Shown piece after piece: positions 7,179 through 13,476 of a stretch of 15,199 bases of DNA. The stretch is from Pseudomonadota bacterium (GTDB taxonomy: Bacteria; Chloroflexota; UBA6077; JAJPHF01), in the NCBI GenBank assembly GCA_021325365.1, contig JAJPHF010000062.1, positions 1-15,199 on the forward strand, in the 5' to 3' direction. Each line of letters begins with the position of its first letter. The stretch's first letter is position 1. Made by a program: the position numbers and the translations under genes. A model generated the notes under the pieces. That model was not told where the DNA came from. It did no database searches and worked only from the letters and a program-made list of their open reading frames with translations.

Positions 7179-8105
7179 ATGGCGCGCTGGTACTGGGATA
7201 AGCGCGATACGGTCGAGGATGCCCGCGTGCTTGCCGTGGGCGACTTCCACCGCTGCGGCTACCTCCGCGCCGGCCAGGGCGGCACGTCGCGCTGGCGCCG
7301 CGGCGAGCAGGAAACCGGCTCGATCGGTTGGTACTGCGACGGCGCTGCCCTCTGGCTCGACTACGCGGTCACCCCGCGCGACGGCGAGAAGCGCCCCTAC
7401 CGTTACGCCGTGCGCCTGGTCCGCACACCCCAGCCCTTCGGCGGCGAGCGCGTCTGGTTCACCTGCCCGCAGTGCCTGCGTCCAGTCGTCAAGCTGTACA
7501 TGGCGCCGATGTCGCACTACTTCTGGTGTCGGGCCTGTCAGGGGCTCTCCTACCGTAGTCGGCAAGAGCGTACACATCCGTACTGGCGCCTCTGGGCACG
7601 CGCGCACGAGCTGGAGCGCGCGTTAGAGACAACCCCACGGCGGCGCGGGCAGTGGCGCCGCACGCTCGCCGAGCTGGCGGCGGTGAACCAGGCGCTACTG
7701 GCCGCCAGCCCACACATGCTCGCCGACCTCGACGCGCGGATTGCGCGGGTGACAGAGCACACCACGCGAGTGCGACGGCGCCCGGGCCGACCGTCTAAGC
7801 GCACGCTACGCGAGCGTGCCCGCCTCGTCCGCCAGGCCGCCCAGCCCAGTGCGCCCGCGCGCCCGCCGGGCCGACCCAAGGTGAAGCGGGCCTACACGCG
7901 GCGCCAGCCGTGGGCGCTCGCCACGCCGCCAGCCGCGGGCCTCGCCTACTGCGTCCGCTGCCGCGATCGCCGCCCCCTGGTAGACGGCCAAGCCGTCACT
8001 TACGCAAACGGGCGCTCCGCGCTCCGCGGCGTCTGCGGGACGTGCGGCACAACAGTTACACGGATCGTGGCGGCTGCCCCGCTGGCGAGCGCACGGGGCG
8101 CGTAG
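7179..8105 (+). CDS. Protein with two zinc ribbons and AT-hook-like linker, function unknown
   Basis: 308 aa, ATG at 7179 with AGGGGG at 7168-7173. Three parts are visible. Residues 1-95 form a beta-rich domain (GSIGWYCDGAALWLDYAV, then the R-x-x-P-x-x-x-GG-x-R/E-x-W type strand PFGGERVWF). This leads into a zinc ribbon C96/C99-C117/C120 with LSYRSRQE after it; I know this arrangement from uncharacterised mobile-element proteins. The middle is basic and helical with two GRP cores (RRPGRPSKR and RPPGRPKVKR) resembling AT-hooks. The C-terminal 50 residues hold a second ribbon, C258/C261-C286/C289 (YCVRCRDRRPL and GVCGTCGTT), resembling DUF5679. Nucleic-acid binding is a reasonable inference; no catalytic site is seen. 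Confidence 0.75.
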   Translation: MARWYWDKRDTVEDARVLAVGDFHRCGYLRAGQGGTSRWRRGEQETGSIGWYCDGAALWLDYAVTPRDGEKRPYRYAVRLVRTPQPFGGERVWFTCPQCLRPVVKLYMAPMSHYFWCRACQGLSYRSRQERTHPYWRLWARAHELERALETTPRRRGQWRRTLAELAAVNQALLAASPHMLADLDARIARVTEHTTRVRRRPGRPSKRTLRERARLVRQAAQPSAPARPPGRPKVKRAYTRRQPWALATPPAAGLAYCVRCRDRRPLVDGQAVTYANGRSALRGVCGTCGTTVTRIVAAAPLASARGA

Positions 8106-8490
8106 CAGCAACCCCATGCAAGCCGGGTAACCCCATGCAAAGCAGGCCGCAAGCGCGCCCGCCGCGCGGGATAACCCGCATTACGACTCCATCTGCGCCC
8201 GTATCGTGCGTGGGCGCTTTATCCATCTTCGACCCTTTATGCAGCACCGGTGACATGAATCGTTTGGAGCGCGAGGAGACTCTAATCATTAGGCCAGCTA
8301 TCGCTCACAATAGCAGCCACGACAGCGCGTGACCGGGTGTCACCTCTATCTGACTGAGCGCGCCGCACGCTAGAATGCTCCAACGCAAGCGAGAGCGCCA
8401 AGACCATACAGCCGCGTTACGAACGTAATTGAGACGGGTGACATTACCCACGCAACCGTGCTACTGGAGTACCATGAGCGCAAGCGAAGC

Positions 8491-8537
8491 GGCCCGCGTC
8501 CCCCACCCTGGCGCCCAACCCGGGAGGGACGCGGGCC
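8491..8537. other. Perfect 12-bp inverted repeat
   Basis: GGCCCGCGTCCC (8491-8502) and GGGACGCGGGCC (8526-8537) are exact reverse complements around 23 nt. As RNA this would be a very stable hairpin. There is no following T-run, so it is not a classical intrinsic terminator; operator, replication-associated or transcript-boundary roles remain open. Confidence 0.6.
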
Positions 8538-8568
8538 AACAGCAGCCCGTTGCGGCGGGGCTGTGCGG

Positions 8569-8631
8569 CTAGTGTAGCTGGTTGGTAACGGCCGCGGTAG
8601 CAGCGGGGGGTACCAACCGCGCATCAACTAG
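8569..8631. promoter_or_regulatory. Nested inverted repeat upstream of the HTH gene
   Basis: GGTTGGTA (8580-8587) pairs with TACCAACC (8611-8618), and outside them CTAGT (8569-8573) pairs with ACTAG (8627-8631). The outer arms sit 6 and 8 nt from the inner ones. The set ends 37 bp before the ATG of the small HTH protein, where an autoregulatory operator or an excision/recombination arm site could lie. Confidence 0.45.
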
Positions 8632-8668
8632 CGTCGGCCCCGACCGACGGGCGGAAAAGGAACCGCCC

Positions 8669-8899
8669 ATGCCCGACCTCGCCGATACCCTGACCACGGG
8701 CGCTGTCGCCCGCCAGCTCGGCGTGCGCGCATCCACCGTGCGGCGCTGGGAAGCCGCCGGCCTGATTCCCCGGGCCTGCGGCCAAACGCTCGGCGGGCAT
8801 CGCCGCTGGCCGGCCGCCCTGGTCGCTGAGCTGGCCGCCCGCATGGCCGGTCACGACCAAGACGCGCACGATGCCGCGGAAGGGGGCGCCAGTGCGTAA
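8669..8899 (+). CDS. Small MerR/excisionase-like HTH protein
   Basis: 76 aa from the ATG at 8669, behind AAGGAA (8657-8662). The frame is open upstream, but only this start has a Shine-Dalgarno and places the HTH near the N terminus. The core LTTGAVARQLGVRASTVRRW, then EAAGLIPRACGQTLGGHRRW is a winged HTH of the MerR/BldC/Xis type: the T-x-x-A-x-x-LGV-x-x-x-T-x-x-RW and GGHRR signatures are both present. There is no effector domain or dimerising coiled coil. As first gene of the replication module and in an element with a tyrosine recombinase, it is a candidate recombination directionality factor or module repressor; sequence alone does not decide. Its stop overlaps the start of the next small ORF. 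Confidence 0.8.
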   Translation: MPDLADTLTTGAVARQLGVRASTVRRWEAAGLIPRACGQTLGGHRRWPAALVAELAARMAGHDQDAHDAAEGGASA

Positions 8900-9050
8900 C
8901 GGCCAGCACCTGCCAGCCCCCAGCTATATGCACCCGCGGCGCGCTGAGCTACTCGCTATCCTCGCCGTGCTTGAGGCGCTTGCCGCCGCTTACTATCGCA
9001 CCGAGCCACCGCCGCCGAACGACAGCGCGCCCAATGCCGAGGGACGATGA
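8892..9050 (+). CDS. 52-aa small protein overlapping both neighbours
   Basis: A GTG start at 8892 follows a strong Shine-Dalgarno, GGAAGGGGG (8879-8887), inside the end of the HTH gene. It overlaps that gene's stop by 8 nt. Its own TGA (9048-9050) overlaps the initiator gene's ATG as ATGA. The product has an amphipathic Ala/Leu helix (AELLAILAVLEALAAAYYR) and a Pro-rich polar tail. The double overlap and third-position G/C bias argue for translation. Function unknown; a short partner or regulator of the initiator is a guess. An internal ATG at 8928 is an alternative start. Confidence 0.55.
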   Translation: MRNGQHLPAPSYMHPRRAELLAILAVLEALAAAYYRTEPPPPNDSAPNAEGR

Positions 9051-10399
9051 ACCCGACGCTACCCCCCAATCCTCTGCACCAGGTCTGGGAAACCTTATAC
9101 GCGACGGCGCAAGAACTCCTCGCCTATGCGACACGCACAGGGCAACCCCCGCCGCCCGCGCTGCTAGCGATCCTGCGCCAGCTCGTTGATTACCTGGACT
9201 CGCTCGGCGCCGACTCCGCCGGCCTCGAAACCGAGCTGGGCGCCGTCGTGCAGGTACTTGACCAGGTACGGCTACAGCTCGGCCTCGCGCCCCCCCCCGT
9301 CCCCGACGTGTTCGACCGCGATGCGGCGCCGATCCCCACCATGCACGCCGTTCGCGCGCTGGTCGGCGCGATACACGACGGCAGCACGGGCCGCGGCTGG
9401 GCCGACCAGGGCGGCCAAACTGTGCCAACCCACCACACCCCGACCCGCGGGAGCGGCGCGGTGTTCGTTTCCGTGCGCGATGCCACCGGCAGCCCGACGC
9501 CCGCAGCCGACGTGCTGCCTCAGCTTTGGGAGAAGGTGCGCGCCCTGGACGATCTGACGAGCGACGTACTGCTAGTCTGTCTCGCTCATTGGGCCACACG
9601 CAGCGAGCGCCCCGACCAACCCGTATGGATTACGGCTGACGCGGTGCTCGACGCCCGCGGGATTGAGCGCAAGCGCTACCGGAGCGAGCGCGAGATGTGG
9701 GCGCACGGCCATCGCCGCGAGGACCGGCTGGAGGTAGCACGCGCGTTCGCCCGGCTCGATGCGCTTTGGCTCCAACTCGTGAACGTCGAAGTGATCCCCC
9801 CAGGCCGTGGGCGCAAGCGCCAGGCCGTCAACGTCGAAAGTAAGGCGCTGGCGTGGCTCGACCGGATTACGCAGCCCGACCTCGACGGCGGCGAGCCAGT
9901 GTTTCTCGCCGCGCGGGTGATGCCGGGCGCGTGGGCCAACGAGTACGCAGCGCTGGACGTGCGCCAAACGGGCCTCTTAGCACAGAAGGCGCTCGCCTAT
10001 GATCCGTACCGGCGGCAGCCCGAGAAGCGCTTGGCGAAGTACCTGGCCTTCCACGTCCGCATCAATAGCAAGCACGATCGCGTAACCCTCAACTTGCGGG
10101 TAAGCACGCTGCTCGACACCGCCGGCCTCTTGCCCGAGCCTGCCAACCCGCTCCGCACGCGGAAGCGCCTCGAAGATGCACTTAATACGCTCTGCCAGGA
10201 TGGCCTACTCGACGGCTGGCGCTACGTGCTCGACCCCGAGCAGCTCCCCGCGCGGCGTTGGCTTGACGCCTGGCTAGGCTTTACTGTGGCCCTCACGCCG
10301 CCGGCGGCGCTGCGTGAGCAATACGCCGCACTCGCCGCTACCGCTCAGGCCGCGCCGGCGCCGCGGAAGCGCCGGGCACGACGGGCGCCCGCGGAGTAA
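9047..10399 (+). CDS. Probable replication initiator (Rep-like, winged-helix)
   Basis: 450 aa, ATG at 9047 with GAGG at 9039-9042, coupled to the preceding small ORF by ATGA. The N-terminal ~90 residues are helical, followed by a variable segment with a poly-C run in the DNA (about 9289-9297). The central block (LTSDVLLVCLAHWATRSERP, then WITADAVLDARGI with basic residues KRYRSEREMWAHGHRREDRL) and the C-terminal block (KRLAKYLAFHVRIN, then LRVSTLLDTAGL and TRKRLEDALNTLCQDGLL) look like two winged-helix-type DNA-binding domains, as in plasmid initiators. The C terminus is basic. Its place just upstream of 22-bp iterons, a helicase and a primase supports the initiator call. I cannot name the exact family. 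Confidence 0.65.
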   Translation: MNPTLPPNPLHQVWETLYATAQELLAYATRTGQPPPPALLAILRQLVDYLDSLGADSAGLETELGAVVQVLDQVRLQLGLAPPPVPDVFDRDAAPIPTMHAVRALVGAIHDGSTGRGWADQGGQTVPTHHTPTRGSGAVFVSVRDATGSPTPAADVLPQLWEKVRALDDLTSDVLLVCLAHWATRSERPDQPVWITADAVLDARGIERKRYRSEREMWAHGHRREDRLEVARAFARLDALWLQLVNVEVIPPGRGRKRQAVNVESKALAWLDRITQPDLDGGEPVFLAARVMPGAWANEYAALDVRQTGLLAQKALAYDPYRRQPEKRLAKYLAFHVRINSKHDRVTLNLRVSTLLDTAGLLPEPANPLRTRKRLEDALNTLCQDGLLDGWRYVLDPEQLPARRWLDAWLGFTVALTPPAALREQYAALAATAQAAPAPRKRRARRAPAE

Positions 10400-10464
10400 C
10401 TGCGGTGTGCAGCGCTCGGGCCGGCGACGTTGACGAGGTCGCACCCGAGCGCACCGCGCCGCGG

Positions 10465-10530
10465 CACCGGTACGGTATCGCGTGGCTACCGGTACGGTAT
10501 CGCGTGGCTACCGGTACGGTATCGCGTGGC
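10465..10530. repeat. Three tandem 22-bp iterons: candidate replication origin
   Basis: Three head-to-tail copies at 10465-10486, 10487-10508 and 10509-10530. The repeat begins TACCGGTACGGTATCG and ends CGTGGC; the only difference is C instead of T at the first base of copy 1. The period of 22 bp is two helical turns, as in many iteron plasmids. Each copy contains the palindrome TACCGGTA. They lie 66 bp after the stop of the probable initiator gene and before an A/T-rich zone. Confidence 0.85.
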
Positions 10531-10563
10531 ATCGGCGCGGCGGATTCGGCGCCGGCATTAGGC

Positions 10564-10606
10564 TAGCAGCGTGCCTCAGGCTGCTAATTAGTCTAATAAG
10601 ACTAAT
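10564..10606. other. Two abutting hairpins in a short A/T-rich zone
   Basis: TAGCAGC (10564-10570) pairs with GCTGCTA (10580-10586). Immediately afterwards ATTAGTCT (10587-10594) pairs with AGACTAAT (10599-10606) around AATA. The second repeat is the most A/T-rich spot of this intergenic region and lies 57 bp after the last iteron, so it may be the duplex-unwinding element of the origin. An operator is the main alternative. Confidence 0.5.
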
Positions 10607-10646
10607 GCTCGCGCGGCGACGCTTGAGGCGCGCCGCGCGGCGTAGG

Positions 10647-10682
10647 ATGCTACCTCCGAACACAGCCGCCCGGAGGTAGCAT
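10647..10682 (+). promoter_or_regulatory. Perfect hairpin sequestering the helicase ribosome binding site
   Basis: ATGCTACCTCCG (10647-10658) and CGGAGGTAGCAT (10671-10682) are perfect 12-bp complements around a 12-nt loop. The 3' arm contains the Shine-Dalgarno GGAGG (10672-10676) and the first two bases of the helicase start codon. In the mRNA this would hide the initiation site, suggesting translational control; as DNA it could be a dyad operator. Confidence 0.7.
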
Positions 10683-11583
10683 GGTCGCTACGCCTACTCG
10701 TGAGCCGTTCACGCCCTCGGCCGACACGCCCCCGCGCCCGCGCCTGGCGCGGCTCGGCGACCTGCTCGGCGAGCTAGAAGCCGACGCGATCGCCGCCCAC
10801 GCCGCCCGCGTCGAAGGCCGTCCTCGCGGCCCAGTGACCGGTCTGCGCCCACTCGACCAAGAGCTAGGTGGGGCGCTGCCTGTCGGCGTGACCGCTGTAC
10901 ACGGTGGGCCGGGCGTCGGCAAGACCGCGTTTGGCCTGCAGGCCGCGGCGTCGTGCGGCGGCCCGGCCCTGTTCGTAACCTGCGAGATGGCGCCCCTCGA
11001 GCTGCTACGCCGCCACACAGCTCGCGTGACGGGTACCTACCTGGGGCGGCTGAAGTCGGGTGAGCTGGCGCCCGCCGACGTGCTCACGCTGGCGCGCCAG
11101 GCCGCCGGGGCGGCGCCGCTGCTGATGCTCGCCGACGCGACGCAGGCGCCCGCCGACGCCGATTGGCTGCGCGATGCGGCCCGCGCGGCACGCGGCGGCG
11201 CCGAGCACTTGCTGTTAGTGCTCGACTCGCTGCACTCTTGGGCCGACGCGCTCGGCGGCGATGCGCCCGAGTACGAGCGGCTCAACGCTGCGCTCGCTAT
11301 CCTGCGCCAACTCGCCGGCGCGCTCAACTGCGCCATGCTGGTGACAGTGGAGCGCAACCGCGCCAGCATGCGGGCCGGCGGGCTAAACGCCGGCGCCGGC
11401 ACGCGCAAGATCGAGTACGGCGCCGAAGTCGTGCTTGACCTGACCGCCGACGACAAGGCGCCACCGGTGGCGCCGGGCACGGTGGCGCTGGTGGCGACGC
11501 TCGACAAGAACCGCCACGGCTCGCCGGGCCGCAAGCTGCCCCTACGCTTCACGGGCGCGCTCCAGCGCTTCGAGGCCGTGTAG
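10681..11583 (+). CDS. DnaB/RecA-like replicative helicase (RepA-type)
   Basis: 300 aa, ATG at 10681 with GGAGG at 10672-10676. It is a single RecA-fold ATPase: Walker A GGPGVGKT (residues 75-82), Walker B LLLVLD (177-182), a Q-loop-like MLVTVERNR segment, and KNRHGSPG (276-283), equivalent to the arginine-finger/K-N-R-x-G motif near the C terminus of DnaB helicases. It lacks the N-terminal DnaB domain that binds DnaG; about 55 residues precede the linker, which starts GPVTGLRPLDQELGGALP. This size and layout match hexameric helicases of plasmids and phages (RepA-like). The next gene, a primase, starts directly after its stop. It likely unwinds the element's origin. Confidence 0.82.
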   Translation: MVATPTREPFTPSADTPPRPRLARLGDLLGELEADAIAAHAARVEGRPRGPVTGLRPLDQELGGALPVGVTAVHGGPGVGKTAFGLQAAASCGGPALFVTCEMAPLELLRRHTARVTGTYLGRLKSGELAPADVLTLARQAAGAAPLLMLADATQAPADADWLRDAARAARGGAEHLLLVLDSLHSWADALGGDAPEYERLNAALAILRQLAGALNCAMLVTVERNRASMRAGGLNAGAGTRKIEYGAEVVLDLTADDKAPPVAPGTVALVATLDKNRHGSPGRKLPLRFTGALQRFEAV

Positions 11584-12756
11584 ATGCCCACGGGCACTGC
11601 CGCGCCGCCGCTCTCGCTCGCTGACCTGGAGGCCTTCGACCCTCAGGCGCCGCCGCGCGACGGCGAGCGGCGGTTCTGCTGCCCGCTACCGGCCTGTGCC
11701 GACAAGCCGGTCGACGCCGCCCACCGCTCGCTCTCTGTGAACGTCGGCACGGGCCTCTGGCGCTGCTATCGCTGCCAAGCCCGTGGTAGGTTGCGCGAAT
11801 GCTGGAGCGCGCGCCCTACCAGTCGCCGCGCTCGCAGTCAGGCCGCCGTGGCGCGGGCCTTCCGCCTCACGCCCGAGCCGTTGCCGCCAGCGCCCGAGGC
11901 CGTGCCCTGGCGGGACCAATGGGCCGCAGCCGGACCGCTCGCCGACACGCCCGGCGCTGCCTACCTCGCGGGCCGCGGGATTCCGCTTGCGCTCGCCGAC
12001 GCGGCCGGCGTGCGCTGGGCGGCGCGTTTCTTCGGGCGCCCCGCCGTCGTGTTCCCGCTCACGGATGTGGCCGGCCAGCTCGTCGCCGTGACAGGGCGAC
12101 ATACCGACGGGCGGGACGATCCGAAGGCGCACACAGCGGGACCGAAGTCGCTGGGCCTGTTCGCCACGGCCGGAGCGCTCGCCGCTGATCCGCTCGTTAT
12201 CACGGAGGCGCCGCTTGATGCCCTAGCGCTCGCAGCGTGCGGGGTGCCCGCCGTGGCACTCTGCGGCACGACGGGGCCGCGGTGGCTGCTCCAGCGCGCC
12301 GCCCTGCGCCCCGTGCTCCTGGCCCTCGACAACGACGCCGCGGGCGACGCCGGCGCCACCTCGCTCGGTGTCACGCTGGTGAGCCTCGGGGCGCACTGCG
12401 AGCGGCTACGGCCCGGGCGGAAGGATTGGGCCGACGATCTAGCTGCAGCAGGGCGCGACGTGCTCGCCGCGCAGCTTGCCGCGCAGCTAGGACAGCCCGC
12501 GGCGTCGGCGCCGCCCGAGCCGTGGGAGCCGGCCGCGGCTCGGGCGCTACTCGCCACCCTGTACGAGCGTGTGCAGGCGGCATGGCCTCAGCTCACGCCC
12601 GCGGCGCGGCGCGAGGCGACGGCGATTCTACAGGGGCAAGAGCCGGCCCTACGGCGCGCCTGGGATGCGCGGGACGCGGCCGGCCTCCGTGCGGCGCTGG
12701 CGGCGGTCGATATGGTGCTCGTGCCGTGTCTGGCAGTGCGCAACAGTACGGATTAA
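11584..12756 (+). CDS. DnaG-like primase with CHC2-type zinc finger and TOPRIM domain
   Basis: 390 aa; its ATG immediately follows the helicase TAG, so the two are co-translated. The N-terminal zinc finger has C33-x4-C38, H47 and C61-x2-C64 in a context typical of CHC2 fingers (HRSLSVNVGTGLWRCYRCQA). A middle domain (AGAAYLAGRGI-like and FFGRPAVVFPLTD segments) leads to TOPRIM, with the catalytic Glu208 (VITEAPLDALAL), D249-N-D251 (LALDNDAAG) and KDWADDL at 280-286. The last ~100 residues are helical and Ala-rich, possibly the helicase-interaction region. It should make primers for the element's replication. A metal-binding core with all acidic residues suggests it is active. Confidence 0.88.
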   Translation: MPTGTAAPPLSLADLEAFDPQAPPRDGERRFCCPLPACADKPVDAAHRSLSVNVGTGLWRCYRCQARGRLRECWSARPTSRRARSQAAVARAFRLTPEPLPPAPEAVPWRDQWAAAGPLADTPGAAYLAGRGIPLALADAAGVRWAARFFGRPAVVFPLTDVAGQLVAVTGRHTDGRDDPKAHTAGPKSLGLFATAGALAADPLVITEAPLDALALAACGVPAVALCGTTGPRWLLQRAALRPVLLALDNDAAGDAGATSLGVTLVSLGAHCERLRPGRKDWADDLAAAGRDVLAAQLAAQLGQPAASAPPEPWEPAAARALLATLYERVQAAWPQLTPAARREATAILQGQEPALRRAWDARDAAGLRAALAAVDMVLVPCLAVRNSTD

Positions 12757-13005
12757 CGTTCGCCCACTGGCGGCCGCACCGCCCGCCGGTCCGGCTGCTG
12801 CGCGCCTCCCCGCCTGGGCCCTCGACCTACGGAGCCAGCCCCGGCAGGCTCATGTCAGTTCTGTAACATTTTTGCGCTCACGCCGTTTAACCAAGCAACA
12901 AGGCGCTGTGGCGGCGGCCGCCGTGCTCGCGTCGGTACGGCGAAGCCACCCGCTTGAGTGCGTAGGAGCGCGTCCTCCTGCGCTGGGGGCTCAGGCAGGA
13001 TACTG

Positions 13006-13371
13006 ATGGGATCGCGGTGGCACGCGCTGGCGGTGGGCCTCATCATCCTGCGGCTTCTCTGCGGCCTCAGCAGTCCCACAACGGTAGCGAGTGGCGCATC
13101 GGTCCGCGGTCTCGCGTGGCTCGGCCACCGGGAGGCGGCAGGAGTCACTCTGCGCACCACTGCGGAGCGCCCCCCATTGCCTGTCCGTCCGCGCGGCGCC
13201 ACGGGGCGGAGGCTCACTGTGCCCTCGACCCATCCGCGTCTGTGCCGCGCGCTCACGACGGTCTGTCCGGTGTCCTCGCTGTCGGCGCCTGAGTCGGCGC
13301 TGCCCGCTGCCTATGCCGCTGGACAGACGCCCGCGACGCTGCGCTGGGCCCCTGCTCCCCTACGCGCTTAG
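13006..13371 (+). CDS. Possible small secreted protein, doubtful
   Basis: 121 aa from the ATG at 13006, preceded by AGGA (12997-13000). The N terminus resembles a signal peptide (basic n-region, then ALAVGLIILRLLCGLSS, then VASGAS as possible cleavage site). The rest is Pro/Arg/Thr-rich with no domain I recognise. Other frames are also open here, as is common at this GC content, so the signal-peptide-like start is the main support. The 249 bp between the primase gene and this start hold nothing I can identify. Confidence 0.35.
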   Translation: MGSRWHALAVGLIILRLLCGLSSPTTVASGASVRGLAWLGHREAAGVTLRTTAERPPLPVRPRGATGRRLTVPSTHPRLCRALTTVCPVSSLSAPESALPAAYAAGQTPATLRWAPAPLRA

Positions 13372-13476
13372 ACCGCTCCCCCACTCCACACTACGTCGCA
13401 CGCGATGCAACAAATGCCTGCCTGGCCGCACGCCCGGGTAGCGTCGTGTCCACTGCAGGAGTTGGGGGAGCCACGT

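Larger units (their letters stand above)
8106..8668. other. 563-bp intergenic region rich in inverted repeats
   Basis: No convincing gene. It contains a direct repeat AACCCCATGCAA (8110-8121 and 8130-8141), a small palindrome GTGAC/GTCAC around 8328-8342, a weak CTGACT/TAGAAT promoter-like pair (8350-8376, 15-bp spacing), and the two stronger inverted repeats listed separately (8491-8537 and 8569-8631). It precedes the replication module and separates it from the zinc-ribbon gene. Confidence 0.45.

Noticed and set aside
6534..7607. Long minus-strand open frame (about 357 codons) opposite the toxin and zinc-ribbon genes
   Set aside because: It crosses two well-supported plus-strand genes and a non-coding region, is Arg/Pro/Ala-rich throughout and contains no recognisable motif; it is a by-product of high GC.
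8254..8331. 25-codon frame starting ATGAATCGT
   Set aside because: No Shine-Dalgarno and no overlap or coupling with neighbours; too short to support.
12757..13005. Right-hand attachment site or tRNA gene after the primase
   Set aside because: I compared it by eye with the integrase-side intergenic region and found no convincing shared core, and I see no tRNA-like T-arm or acceptor pairing.
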